64,000 bases of DNA from Nageia nagi (Eukaryota > Pinophyta), in the NCBI GenBank assembly GCA_050084985.1, contig JBITNC010000002.1, forward strand, positions 22,320,001 through 22,384,000, in the 5' to 3' direction. Positions 24,545 to 36,640 of this stretch are shown here, piece by piece; position 1 is the stretch's first letter; every line of letters starts with the position of its first letter. Both the position numbers and the translations under genes were made by a program. The notes beneath the pieces are model-generated. The model worked only from the letters and a program-made list of their open reading frames with translations, ran no database searches and was not told the DNA's origin.

Positions 24545-26000
24545 GGGATGAAGCTTTATCCTCAAAGCTTTAAGTGTGGAAAATGTTGCTGCAGTTGATG
24601 AAGGACTTCCCATGTTGCATCTTCTGGTGCCATGCCTTGCCACTACATAAGGACTTTTATGATGGAATAATTACAAAGCTATCATGAGCATTGATCTAGA
24701 ATTACCTTAGGTATAACTACCATTGATACATCCTCTACCAACTTAGGTAATTATGTTTGAACCCAAACCTTTGATCCAACCACTTTCTTGAGGCAAGAAA
24801 CATGAAACACTGGGTGAATCTTGGAAGAAGTAGGAAGCTCTAATTTATATGCAATTGGGCCCATGTTCTGTAACACCTTGTAAGGATCATAAAACTTTGG
24901 GGCTAATTTTTGAGGGCCTTTTATTTTTAAAAAAATTTTATGATAAGGTTGTAGCCTCAGAAAGACCATGTCATCTACCTGGAACTCTCTTTTCACATGT
25001 TGCTAATCTACCTATTATTTCATATGATGTTGGGCTATTTAAAGGTCATCCTTGAGTAAATGAAGAATATCATCCTGAGTAACTAAAGCTGAGTCAACTA
25101 CCTAAACTTTATTGGTACCTGCAACATACAAGGTGACTGTTGGTGGAGCTTAACCATACACTACTTCATAGGGGGTCATCTTGCTAGCAAAATGATAAGA
25201 TGTACTATACCACCACTTAGCCAAGGGAAGCCATCATACCCAATGCATAGGTTGTGCTGAAGCAAAATAATGTAAATATGTTTCCAATCATTTATTGATA
25301 ATTTTAATTTAACCATCAGTTTTTAGGTGATATGTTGAGCTCATGTTTAGTTGGGCACCTTGCAATTTAAAAAGCTCTTGCTAAAAATGACTTGTAAAAG
25401 TGGGATCACGATCACCAACAATCATCTCTAGTATGCCATGTAGTTTGAAAATTGTATCTAGGAATAATTATGCCACTATCACTATTTTATAGGGATGAGC
25501 CAATGAACCAAAATGAGCATATTTAGATCACTAATCAACCACCACTAGAATATCTGATTTACCCTGAGATTTAGGAAATCCTTCATTGAAATCCATTGAG
25601 ATATCGATCCATGTATGGGTAGGTATAGGAAGAGGTTGAAGGAGTCCTAGAGTACCCACTATCTCACCCTTTTATCATTGACACACATCACAAGCTACCA
25701 TAAACTACTTGATATCCAATTTCATACCTATCCAATAGAATGGTCGTGCCACTCACTTTTAAGTTTTCAAAAATCCTTCATGTCTTGATGTAGGTGTGGA
25801 ATGCATTTCAATAAGTATTTTTGATTTACATTTTGAAGGATATGGTAACAAAATTTGACCTTTAAATCTCAAAATACCATCATGCCATGTATGGTGTGGT
25901 TTACTCATGGGGTCTTGAGTGATTTATTTTAGCAATTCTTGGGTGGATCTATCCTCTACCCACTCTTGTTTAACTTTATCCAACCATTGAGGAATAGGAG
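24545..26000 (-). pseudogene. Chromovirus A integrase with C-terminal chromodomain
   Basis: This would insert the element's DNA into the genome. The zinc-binding end and catalytic core are recognisable at about 25100-25750 ([20 protein letters not shown] with the first Asp, then DRDPTFTSHF with the second). 24751-24996 is the C-terminal domain with a GPY/F-type module (KIFLKIKGPQKLAPKFYDPY, then HPVFHVSCLKK). Beyond it, about 24555-24720, a frame with ILDQCS, a gap with stops, then WQGMAPEDATWE is a chromodomain, which in chromoviruses is thought to steer insertion to histone-marked chromatin. Several stops make it inactive. Confidence 0.82.
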
Positions 26001-27417
26001 ATGAAAGAGCTTATAGTGCTACTTGATCTTCAAATTTTCTAGACAAAGCATTGACAACCACATTCTCCTTACCTATATGGTATACTATCTCATAATCATA
26101 CCCTAGTAGTTTGGTCACCCATTTTTGTTGCTTAGGTGTAGAAATGCATTGCTCAATAAAAAATTTCAAATTATGATGATCTATGAGGATGATGAAATGG
26201 TGACCAATGAGATATGGTCTCCAACATTGAACTGCATGAATGATGGCAAGCATTTCTTTTTCATAAGTGGATTAACCCAAATTTTTTCTAGAGAGTGCTC
26301 TACTAGTGAATGCCAAGGGATGCCCCTCCTGCATTAATATTACATCAATTCCTACTCCACAAGCATCACATTCTATCATAAAGGTTTTAGAAAAATTTGG
26401 CATTTCTAATACTGAGGTGGTACACATCACCTCCTTGAGCTTAAGAAAAGTTGCTTTAGCTTGAGGGGACTATTAGAATGTACTCTTTTTCAACAACATG
26501 GTTAGAGGTGTTGCAATCTTACCGTAATCATTCACAAATTTCCTATAATAGCCTATAAACCCTAAGAATCCTTGAATACTTTTCAAAGATGTAGGATTAG
26601 ACCAATTTTGCATGTTAGTAATCTTTTATAGATCCACCTTAACTCCCTATTTTGATATAACATGGCCTAAGTAATCAATTTCCCTCTTACTGAATGAACA
26701 TTTTAATTTTTTTGCATATAGTTGGTGTTCCTTCAAAATTTGTAAGGTTTGGTCAACATGTGTTACATGTTCTTTCCATGTCTTACTGTGGATCAAGATA
26801 TCATCAAAGAAAACTAAAATGAACTTCCTAAGGAATGGATGAAACACTTGATTCATTAAACTTTGAAATATGGATGGAGCATTTGTGAGGCCAAAATGCA
26901 TGACCAAGAACTCATAATAGCCCTCATGGGTGCAAAATGCAATTTTTGGTATATCCTCCTCCTTGAGGCAAATTTGGTGATACCCATATCATAGTTTCAA
27001 CTTGGAAAAATATCTTGCCCCATGTAGTTCATTCAATAATTCATCAATGATCAAGATAGGAAATTTGTCCTTGATAGTAATTTTATTGAGAGCCTTGAAA
27101 TCCACACACATATGCCAGGAACCATCTTTCTTATGAACCAATATAATTGGAGAAGAATATAGGCTTATGCTAGGTTAAATTACTCTTGCATCCAATAATT
27201 CTTTAACTAATTTTTAAAGTTCATTTTTCTGTAAACAAGGATACCGATAAGGATGAATGTTTGGTGGGTGACTTCCTCGCACCAACTGGATAGTATGATC
27301 ATGTGATTACTAAGGTTGTAAGCCCCTTAGTTCCCCAAAGGTACTTGAATGCTTACTTAAGATGGGCTACAGATCCTTAGGCTATCTGATTTCAGGTTTG
27401 ATGATTGATAAAGAGTA
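26001..27417 (-). pseudogene. Chromovirus A reverse transcriptase and RNase H
   Basis: 26647-26907 encodes the RT palm with HFGLTNAPSIFQ and VFFDDILIHSKT; FFDD replaces the usual YxDD but keeps both Asp. RNase H follows at 26011-26253 with ILIDHHNLKFFIEQ and STPKQQKWVTKLLGYDYEI, very typical of plant chromoviruses. The N-terminal RT part at 26.9-27.4 kb has stops. The frame upstream is interrupted by copia D at 27423. Confidence 0.85.
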
Positions 27418-27422
27418 TAACT

Positions 27423-28043
27423 TGTTAGGATTTTAAGAGTTTATATAAGCAAGAGCATTCACAATTCTTATTGTCCTTGGCAAAGAGAAATAATAATTAA
27501 GCATACTATTGAAATCAAACATCCCTGAACATCAATCACACAAGAGAAACACAAGAGATAACGTGGTTCACCCAGTGTAGGCTACATCCATGAAGAAGCT
27601 TTCAACCCTTTTGCATTCAAATCCTCCAAGCAATACATCAGCAGCATAACCTTGCTACAACCTTCACTTTGGAGTTACAACAAAGCTTCACTACAATCTC
27701 TCTCTCAACAATTACAATCAACCTCACAAATGCTATCAAATTACAGTCATACACACATATTCCAACTACATACATGCCTCAACTCAAGCCTCTTATTTAT
27801 AGGTACAAACTAACCCAACTTAAACCCAAGTTGGATCAGGAAGGTCGTTAGGTAACCCCCAACCCTTCTACAACTGCTGAACAGGTGTCATGGCTCCTTG
27901 GCAACTAAAAATTGGTTTGAAATGAGAAAGAAATTGCCCTGCAGATCGGTTGGCTTTATAAACAAAACTATCCTTTAGATTTACTGGCATCTTAGCCGGT
28001 TGGTCGGCTGGTCGGTTCTATCTTAGTCTCCATTTTTCTAACA
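27423..28043 (-). repeat. 3' LTR of copia D
   Basis: This 621-bp LTR reads TGTTAGGATTTT at the left edge and TTTCTAACA at the right edge. On the minus strand the bases next to it are AAGTGGGAGAT (28044-28054), the classic copia polypurine tract. Confidence 0.95.
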
Positions 28044-28103
28044 ATCTCCCACTTGGAGACTTCTTCCTCTGCAACAAGGGTCAAAAGCTCCTCATCTCGA
28101 CCT

Positions 28104-31100
28104 TTACTCCTTAAGACCAATCCAAGTTGAGTAAGAGCCCAACTTCTCCTTTGTAACAACTTTCGTGAACATGTCTGCAGGATTTTATGACGTGTGAATC
28201 TTCCCCAAACTGACTGAACCATCCTCCAACGCTACCCTGATGAAGTGGTACCTCAATTTGATATGCTTGGTTCTTGAATGATAGGTTGAGTTCTTTGCAA
28301 GATGAATAGCACTCTGGCTATCACTCCATAGCTTCGCATCCTCCTGCACCTTTCCCAATTCCTCCATCAGTCTCTTCAACCAAATCAACTCTTTACTCAC
28401 CTCCATGATCGCCACGTACTCTACCTCAGTAGTGGAGAGAGCCACAACCTATTGGAGTTTTGAAATCCAACTAACCGTTGTACCTCTAATGGTAAACACA
28501 TAACTTGTAGTGCTTCTCCCACCATCTATACCACCTGCCATGTCAGAATCAACATAACCTTGCAGACAAGAGTTAGATCCACCAAAACATAAAGAGTAAT
28601 GAGAAGTACCCCTTAAATACCTAAGGATCCATTTAACTGCTTCCCAATGCCCTTTTCTTGGATTATTCATGAATCTACTAGCCACTCCCACTGCTTGTGC
28701 TATATCTGGTCTAGTACATACCATTGCATACATTAAACTCCCAACTGCTGAAGCATAAGGAACCTTAGTCATGTACTCCTTTTCCTTATCTATCTTAGGA
28801 CATAAATGTTCGGTGAGTTTAAAATGTTTTGCCAATGGTAAAGTTACAGATTTTGCATTATTCATATTGAACCGTTTAAGAACTTTTTCAATATAGTCTT
28901 CTTGACTCAGTCTAAGCAAGTGCTTTTGTTTATCTCTTGTTATTTTCATTCCAAGTATTTGTTTAGCTTCACCCAAATCTTTCATTTCAAAAGTTTTAGC
29001 CAACTTTTCCTTAAGATCAACAATATCCTGCATACTAGATCCTGCTACCAACATGTCATCCACATATAAAAGCAAGATTACATAGTTGCCATTTGTTGTC
29101 TTCTTTACATACACACAATGATCAGATTGACATCTTACAAATTCATTTGTTATCATGAAAGTGTCAAACTTATGATACCATTGCCTGGGTGCTTGTTTTA
29201 AACCATACAAACTCTTTTCCAATTTACATACATACCCTTCTTTACCTTTGACCTCAAAACCTTCGGGTTGATGCATATAAATATCCTCCTCCAAATCCCC
29301 ATGAAGGAAAGCTGTCTTTACATCTAGTTGTTCAAGAAACAAATTTTCAGTAGCAACAAGACTCAATATTGCTCTAATCGAGGTCATTTTAACAATTGGA
29401 GAAAATATCTCATCATAATCAATACCTTTTTTCTATTCGAAACCTCTTACCACAAGTCTTGCCTTGTACCTTTGTCGCCCGTCCACTTCTTCCTTTATCC
29501 TGTACACCCATTTGTTAGTAAGTGCCTTCTTACCCTCTGGAAGCTCAACCAAACTCCAAGTCTGATTCTTAAGTAAGGAGTCCATCTCCTCCTTCATAGC
29601 ATGCTCCCACTTAATCTATGTACCACCTTGCATCGCTTCATCAAAACATTCAGGTTCACCACCATCAGTATAAAGAATATGATAAAGAGCAGGAGAATAT
29701 CATTCAGGAGGATTTCTAATCCTTGTGGACCTTCTAAGTGACAAAGTTTGAGGTGTTTGTGGTGGAGGTACATTATTATCATCAGGATCCTTATATTGAT
29801 CAACATCTTCTAGAGATATAAACTTGGGTTCCTCAACCTTTTGCAACCTGTCTTTATACATGCTATTCTCATTGAATACAACATCTCTACTTCTAATGAT
29901 TTTATGGTTATCAACATCCCATAACCTATATCCCAATTCATTAACACCATATCCAATAAGATAGCATTTTTGTGATTTTGCATCAAGTTTATTTCTATTC
30001 TCTTTATCAACATGTGCAAAAGCCTCACAACCAAAGACTCTCAAGAATGAGAAATTCACCTTTTTACCTGTCCACATCTCCTCTGGAATGCTTCCATCTA
30101 AAGCCATAGATGGACCCCTGTTAATCAAGTAAACAACAGTGTCAATAGCATTAGCCCAAAGATTCAAAGGAAACCCAGCATGTATCCTCATACTTCTAGC
30201 CCTTTCCAAGATAGTCCTATTCATTCTTTCTGCAACCCCATTTTCCTGTGGAGTTCTAGGAACCACCTTAATCCTTCTAATGCCATTGTGTGAACAAAAT
30301 GAATCAAACTCATTATTGCAAAATTCCCCACCATTATCTGACTTAAGACATTTTAACTTAGAATTAGATTCATTCTCAACCAATACCTTCCACCTCTTAA
30401 AAGTTTCAAACACATCAAATTTCTTTTTAATACAGTATACCCATGTCTTCCTGGTACAATCATCAATAAAAGTGACAAAATAAGATGATCCCCCAAGTGA
30501 GCAAACCTGTGCAGGACCCCACACATCTGTATGAACAAGCTCTAATTTGTGACTCTTCTTTTCATTGCCAACTTTAAGAAATCTAACCTTCTTTTGTTTT
30601 CCATACACACAATCTTCACAAAATCCTAAATCAACTTCTTTTAGATTAGGAAGTGAACCATTAGAGTGTAACATTTTCATACCTTTTTCACTCATATGTC
30701 CAAGTCTATTATGCCATAGTGATGTATCATTTCCAATGGAAACAAGATTTAATGAATAATCAAAGACATTTGTGAGTAAATAAAGAGATCCCACCAAATT
30801 TCCCTTTGCAAATACCATTGAACCTTTAGATACTTTCCAATTACCATTTCCAAATGTCATCACATAGCCCTCCTTATCCAATTTACTTATTGATATAAGA
30901 TTTCTTTTAAGATCTAGAATGTGTCTTGCTTCATTAAGAGTCCATTGTGTTCCATTAGGTAATTTCATTGTTATATTGCCCATACCAACAATTTTGCATG
31001 GATGTTCATTACCTAATAATACTTGACCAAAGTCACCATGTGTGTAATTAGAAAAGAAGTCCTTATGTGGAGTAGCATGATATGAAGCACCCGAATCAAG

Positions 31101-31964
31101 AACCCAATAATCATTGTTCTTTTCGTTAGACATGATTAAAGCATCTTGGATTAATTCACCAACTATATTTACCTCTTGATTACTTGTGCTTTCATTGTTA
31201 CTACTTTCACATTCTTTACCTTTCCTATTCCAACAATCCTTTTTAATGTGACCCTTTTTACCACAATACCAACATTCCAATTTACCTTTTGATTTAGACC
31301 TTCCTTGTGATTTGCTTCTTGACTTGCTTCTCCTTCTTTCTTTTGATCTTCCTCTTGCCTCTACTGTGAGAGCAGCATTGGAGCATTCTCCCGTGGACTT
31401 TCTCCTCATGTCCTCACTAAGAATTGTTCCAACAACTTCATCAAAGACCAATTTTGCATTAGAAGAAGAATTGCTAATAGCCATAACAAAGCTATTCCAA
31501 CTATCCGGAAGTGAACATAGAATTAACAAAGCCCTTACTTCATCTTCAAATTCTAAACTTACTAAAGTTAATTGATTTGTGATTGTATTGAATTCATTAA
31601 CATGGTCCTGAACTGAACTACCTTCATTCATCTTCATGTTAAACAATTTCTTCATTAGGTATACTTTGTTTGAGGTAGATGGTTTTTCATACATCTTAGC
31701 AAGTTTATCCATTACACCTTTAGTGGTTTTTTCATTGGAAATATTGAAAGCTACACTAGAACTTAAACAAAGTCTTACAGCACCCAAAGCCTTTCTATCC
31801 AAGAGATTCCACTCTTCATCACTCATAGAAGTAGGTTTCTTACTCTTCTCTTCTAGAGGTAGATAGAGATCCTTTTGGTAGAGGTAGTCTTCCATTTGCA
31901 TTTTCCAAAACTGAAATCCTTGCCCATTAAACCTTTCCACCTTTAGCCTCCCTTCTTCTGCCAT
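28104..31964 (-). pseudogene. Copia D gag-pol polyprotein, five in-frame stops
   Basis: One frame of 1287 codons (stop included) runs from the ATG at 31962-31964 (MAEEGRLKVERF) to the TAA at 28104-28106. The upstream in-frame ATG at 31997 lies 12 codons earlier and is less likely. Approximate residues: gag 1-270 with an Arg/Ser-rich stretch and the CCHC knuckle CWYCGKKGHIKKDCW near 229; protease DSGAS near 289; integrase with LWHNRLGHM, then TDVWGP (478), KSDNGGEF (541) and PQENGVAERMNRT (572) giving the D-D-E triad; RT with LYGLKQAPRQWY and LLYVDDMLVAG (966); RNase H with YVDSDMAGG, STTEVEY and LWSDSQSA. Stops are at 29700-29702, 29616-29618, 29433-29435, 28449-28451 and 28185-28187. There is no frameshift. 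Every catalytic motif is present. Confidence 0.95.
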
Positions 31965-32030
31965 AGTGCTCTTCCTTGATTTCCAATCTACACACAAGAT
32001 TCACCAACAAAATCCCAACACAACAACGTG

Positions 32031-32042
32031 GCTCTGATACCA
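32031..32042 (-). other. Primer binding site of copia D
   Basis: The minus strand reads TGGTATCAGAGC, the standard initiator tRNA-Met match, two bases from the LTR edge at 32045. Confidence 0.96.
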
Positions 32043-32044
32043 AT

Positions 32045-32679
32045 TGTTAGGATTTTAAGAGTTTATATAAGCAAGAGCATTCACAATTCTTATTATCCTT
32101 GGCAAAGAGAAACAATAATTAAGCATACTATTGAAATCAAACATCCCTAAACATCAATCACACAAGAGAAACACAAGATATAACGTGGTTCACCCAGTGT
32201 AGGCTACATCCACGAAGAAGCTTTCAACCCTTTTGCATTCAAATCCTCCAAGCAATACATCAGCAGCATAACCTTGCTACAACCTTCACTTTGGAGTTAC
32301 AACAAAGCTTCACTAAAATCTCTCTCTCAACAATTACAATCAACCTCACAAATGCTGTCAAATTACAGTCATACACACATATTCCAACTACATACATGCC
32401 TCAACTCAAGCCTCTTATTTATAGGTACAAACTAACCCAACTTAAACCCAAGTTGGATCAGGAAGGTCGTTAGGTCACCCCTAACCCTTCTACAACTGTT
32501 GAACAGGTGTCATGGCTCCTTGGCAACTAAAAATTGGTTTGAAATGAGAAAGAAATTGCACTGCAGATCGGTTGGCTTTATAAACAAAACTATCCTTCAG
32601 ATTTACTGGCATCTTAGCCGGTTGGCCGGCTGGCCGGTTCTGTCTGGTCGATTCTGTCTTAGTCTCCATTTTTCTAACA
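32045..32679 (-). repeat. 5' LTR of copia D
   Basis: This 635-bp LTR pairs with 27423-28043. It carries one 14-bp insertion near 32640-32655 that duplicates neighbouring sequence (tctggtcgattctg). Confidence 0.95.
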
Positions 32680-32684
32680 TAACT

Positions 32685-34191
32685 ATGCCAACATCCCTTT
32701 TCCAATTTTTTGTAGAATCTTTTCCATGCGATGTGAGCTCATAATTTGTACAGATCCACCCTGTAATCCCTTAAGAGTATGCTCTTATTCATCTATTTTC
32801 AAGGTCATCCATAGCTCTACAAAATTCCACTATATGGTGCCAAAGTTCTTATCCATTATACCCTCAAAACTATATCACATCCCCCAAGTGGTAAAGCATA
32901 CATGTCACTTTTCAAAGTATAGTGGTCCATGCTCAGTTTGACATTGTGATATGTGCCTTTGCATGCTATTTTTCCTCCATTACCAACCATAACCTCAAAA
33001 TTATTTATAGGGTGGATGTAATAGTCAGCAACCTTAGGCACTCATGGATCAATGAAATTATGAGTATTTCTCAAATCCAACAATATTATGAGAGGGCATT
33101 TTTTAAAAAAACCTTTGATCTTCATATTTTGAGGGGTGGTAATTCTTACTAATGCATTGTAAGAGATAACTGAGGCCTCTTCATCTAGAGTTTCCTCTAT
33201 AGCCTCTTTGGGTGAACTTTCATATTCCTCCTTACTAGGAGCATCAACATTAAGCAAATATAAATTTTATTGTGTACAATGATGATCAAGAACAAATTTC
33301 TCATCACAATTATAGCACAAGCCTTTCTTTCAATGTTCTTCCATTTCTTTCGATGGTGGGGCACTTGTGTTATTAGAGGAATGAAAAATATTTATATTTT
33401 TTGGTGAATGGAGGTCTTGCATTTCATTGATGAGCATTGGCTTTATCTTCAATGAGCTTTGCCAAGGTAGTAACATCCATCATAGCTTTGGGATTAAACA
33501 TTTTGACCTCTGGTCTAATTTCTTCCTTTAAGCCATTGATAAAACAACTTGTGAAAAATGCATCGTCCAACCCCTCTGTGTGATTTTCTAATTTCTCAAA
33601 TTGATTTTGGTATTCTTTGAATATTGTAGTTTGACATAACTTGGTCAATGCCCTTGTGAAGTCTTCATAGTCACTAGGACCAAAATGGATCAATAATTAT
33701 TGAGTGAATTCATCCCATGGAGGAGCAGGATGCATTTTGGAGTACCATTGGTACCATTGCAGAGCCTCATGGTCCAAATGAAAAGATGCCATGTGCACCT
33801 TCAAATCCTCTGGGATTTGGTTCAATGTGAAATACTATTTAGCTTTATAAATCCAACCTATAGGATTATCTCCATCAAATTAAGAAAAATCTAATTTGGT
33901 TGTGCATGGAAGAATGAAACCACTTTGTTGGCTCTAAAAGTTATGATGATATGCTTATGGATTTTCTAACTACCTTGATTGCTGTGAAATGGATGCATTG
34001 TTGGTATGACTAAGAATTAGTTGAATACTATCACATTTACTATCAAAGGTTTGTATTTATGTCTGTATTTATCGAATTTCTACTCTAAATGTATTGGTAA
34101 GTGTGTTTGCCATTTGTTGGATCATAGTTTGAAATGTCATCATGGTAGGACCAACTTGTACTACTATTTGTAATCTTGTTTTAGGTGCCAT
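32685..34191 (-). pseudogene. Chromovirus A gag and protease
   Basis: Gag starts at the ATG 34189-34191 and runs left with stops. 33424-33693 is the clearest capsid piece (IHFGPSDYEDFTRALTKL, then FINGLKEEIRPEVKMF). A zinc knuckle, CYNCDEKFVLDHHC, is at about 33280-33325. The protease follows at 32856-33257, where the catalytic motif reads DLRNTHNFID in place of the usual DSGSTHNFI, so the Asp is kept but the Gly of the triad is lost. The frame continues to the D insertion site at 32684. Confidence 0.82.
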
Positions 34192-34835
34192 TTCTGAAAA
34201 CTACTATTTTTGAAGCTGATATTTTTTAAAATTGCTATTTTAGAAATTGTTATTTTTAGAAAGTGCCTAAAAAAGTGTATAGGTGTAACATATCAAAATA
34301 ATTAGCTTTAAAGTTTTTGCTACCTCTAAATTGCTATTTTTGGTAGCTCTAAAAATAATTGCATGTTGTACATTCTTCTTCCTTTATCAAGGTTTTTGGT
34401 GTTAAGGAATGATTCTAGGGTAAGGATTATCTACTTTATAGGCTTGCCTAAACACCCCTCCTATCTGACTTTCACAAGGAAAGAGGCTACAGAGGTGGAT
34501 TATATGATAAGTAACTTTCCAATGGAACTTGATAGTGCACTATAGTTTATAGACGATCGACACAGCTTCCTACCTAGTTTTTATTTATAGCCTAGATAGT
34601 CTCTGATATACCTTTCAGTATGTGGAGTCCAATTTCATGTAGGGTTTCATCTAAGACATGGGTATTGGTGTAGATTTTGTTGCACCTCACTTCACACATA
34701 GCTTTATAGGCAAGTGTGCTTAGCCAAAAATGATAGATCCTCTTGGATATTTTAAAACCCCCAGTACAAGGTTTCTAGCCTAGACCTTTAAGAATTTTTT
34801 TTTTGTTTTCCTGTAGTAGAATGGCCCTAGAAAGA

Positions 34836-34847
34836 GCTTTGATACCA
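34836..34847 (-). other. Primer binding site of chromovirus A
   Basis: The minus strand reads TGGTATCAAAGC, one change from the initiator tRNA-Met match, two bases inside the LTR edge. Confidence 0.88.
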
Positions 34848-34849
34848 GA

Positions 34850-35246
34850 TGTTATGATGCTACAAATATGAAAAGGGAAATATTACAAAAATGAAATGAA
34901 TATTGATTTGAAATAAGAAAATGACAACTATCTATTGGAAATAACAGAGCATGCAATGGTAAATAGAACATAAAATAACATCAATAAGTAGGTAAGGATG
35001 GGATTTTACTGAATAGTAATAGAATCATATTTCGCTTCGAGGGGAATACCTTCTTACAAATCCAAATGCAAAAAATAGTGTTCAAGATGCCTTTCTTTAC
35101 ACACTTATATCTATTTATATTAAACTAACCCTAACACTAATAGTAATGCAAAATCAATCCCCACTCTTACAATCACAATATTACAATATATGCTAACAAT
35201 TTAATAAAATACTAATACTAAAATGTTAGGATGTGGGATCCTAACA
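34850..35246 (-). repeat. 5' LTR of chromovirus A
   Basis: This 397-bp LTR pairs with 24136-24531 and, more distantly, with 1623-2022. Confidence 0.93.
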
Positions 35247-35251
35247 ATTAA

Positions 35252-36241
35252 TATGTCGACACCAACTCATTTCCATATAATAGTGGAAATTCTTCTTGAT
35301 CCAAGTGAACATAATGTCTACCAACCATCATTACTCTAATTACTGACATCCATAGTAGAGATCATAAAGATTGTAGAGAAATAGATAGTGATTGATAAAG
35401 CATACAACCAAATCATACCAATCAGTGTGTAATCAAATAACTACTTAATTAGCTATAGTGCTACCTTCAATCAATAATAATGTTATATTCAATCAACTAC
35501 AAGGCCAAGGAAGGAGCATCCAATGACATGTCAAAAAGATTATGACTCTATGGACATGGTTGAATAGAAGATACAAATCTCTACATAGTTCATTTTGATT
35601 AGTACTTGTTCACTGTATAATCTAGCATAGTTGTAGCATTTAAGTAAATAGTGCTATTGTAGCTATTTCATTCAATGCTAATATTAATGTACATTAATGA
35701 AATCCAACCATCCAAAGGAGGGGAAGTTGTATAAATAGCTAGTTTTTAAAAATTAAGAAGGTCAAACATTTTAGAAAATTTGCCCTAATATATAAAAGCA
35801 ATTCACATATGATAATGCAAATAGAAAATGCTTTGCCCTCTTGCAACAAAGTGGTTGCTATTACTTTTATAAATGTTATGTGTGGAATGTTTTATTCAAA
35901 TTATGGTTGTGTATTGTGATTGTGAGATCCGAAGTGTGAGATAGTCTACTATTCTTAATCTTGGCTATGGATTGCTGCCTGTGCTATGATGCTTAGGTTA
36001 TGAATTTCCTATTTTAGTTGTTTATTTGCTTATCTCTTTCTTGTAACTCTTCATATTTTTATTCCTTTCCTATTACTTTTAACCTTAAATATAGATAGGA
36101 ATCAGCCTCTAAATCAGAGAGAGTAAAAAACTAACACAAGTGCATCCCCACCACCTTTTGCTCTTTTAAGGAACCTACCATTACAGGATGTGGAGAACAT
36201 GACTAGACCAAACCCTTAAGGTTATGCTACATTGATCAATA
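35252..36241 (+). repeat. 5' LTR of gypsy B, right half
   Basis: This continues 24135 after removal of A and one copy of its target site. It aligns with 47703-48693. It ends ATCAATA where the 3' LTR ends ATCAACA. With the left half the LTR is 2022 bp, against 2003 bp for the 3' copy. Confidence 0.9.
35730..35737 (+). promoter_or_regulatory. Probable TATA box in the LTR of gypsy B
   Basis: TATAAATA lies about 500 bp before the LTR end. It is conserved at 48181-48188 in the 3' LTR and changed to TGTAAATA in the C copy near 54205. Position and sequence suit an RNA polymerase II LTR promoter; no transcription start is known. Confidence 0.5.
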
Positions 36242-36640
36242 GTAGCCAGTTCCATTTTTGCCATGCCCAATGGGCCAAGCTAAATTTTATATTTAGTAGG
36301 AATTATTAGTCTTGATAGCCTCATTTGGTGGGTTATCAATTTGATCCTTCAAGATTATAAGATATTTGTAATCTTATTGGTGACTCTGCTATCAACCAGT
36401 CAATAATTTTTTGAACCCTGTCACCTCTGAAATGTAGGCTAACTAGAAGTAGTGCTAGAAATTCCCTTAGATAGCCTAGATTTCAAGAGCTATCACTTCC
36501 TTATAGGAGGATTAGATAAAAGATATCTCATGTTGTGTCTCCTTTGATCTCTTTAAGGGATACCCATTTGTCAATTGTATTTGACTCATTCCTAGAAAAT
36601 CCTTCACCTCATGTATGTCCTTCAAGTGTGGCTCAACTAG
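36242..36640 (+). other. Leader of gypsy B
   Basis: This is noncoding sequence between LTR and gag, matching 53431-53691 of C in the opposite orientation. I could not match the bases after the LTR to a known tRNA end, so no primer binding site is called. Confidence 0.6.

Larger units (their letters stand above)
27423..32679 (-). mobile_element. Ty1/copia element D, near-complete and young
   Basis: D is a complete 5257-bp minus-strand copia with two LTRs (621 and 635 bp), primer binding site, polypurine tract and a single gag-pol frame. It is flanked by a perfect 5-bp duplication, TAACT, at 27418-27422 and 32680-32684. The LTRs differ by about 15 substitutions and one 14-bp indel by eye. It is the last insertion in the stack, lying in chromovirus A between protease and RT. 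Five in-frame stops prevent it from making its own proteins. Confidence 0.96.
24136..35246 (-). mobile_element. Ty3/gypsy chromovirus A, inserted in the 5' LTR of B
   Basis: A is a minus-strand chromovirus 11.1 kb long, of which 5.3 kb is copia D. Without D it is about 5.85 kb. Its order is 5' LTR 34850-35246, primer binding site, gag, protease, (D), RT, RNase H, integrase, chromodomain, polypurine tract and 3' LTR 24136-24531. Flanks are GTTAA (24131-24135) and ATTAA (35247-35251). The 3' LTR of B at about 47700 shows the same site unoccupied, which confirms both edges. The LTRs differ at roughly one base in ten by eye, so A is clearly older than D. Confidence 0.92.

Noticed and set aside
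30139-30759. Plus-strand open frames antisense to copia D pol
   Set aside because: They mirror the conserved minus-strand gag-pol frame and have no family resemblance of their own.
36242-36290. Primer binding site of gypsy B just after the 5' LTR
   Set aside because: The bases after the LTR do not match a tRNA 3' end that I can name, so I did not call one.
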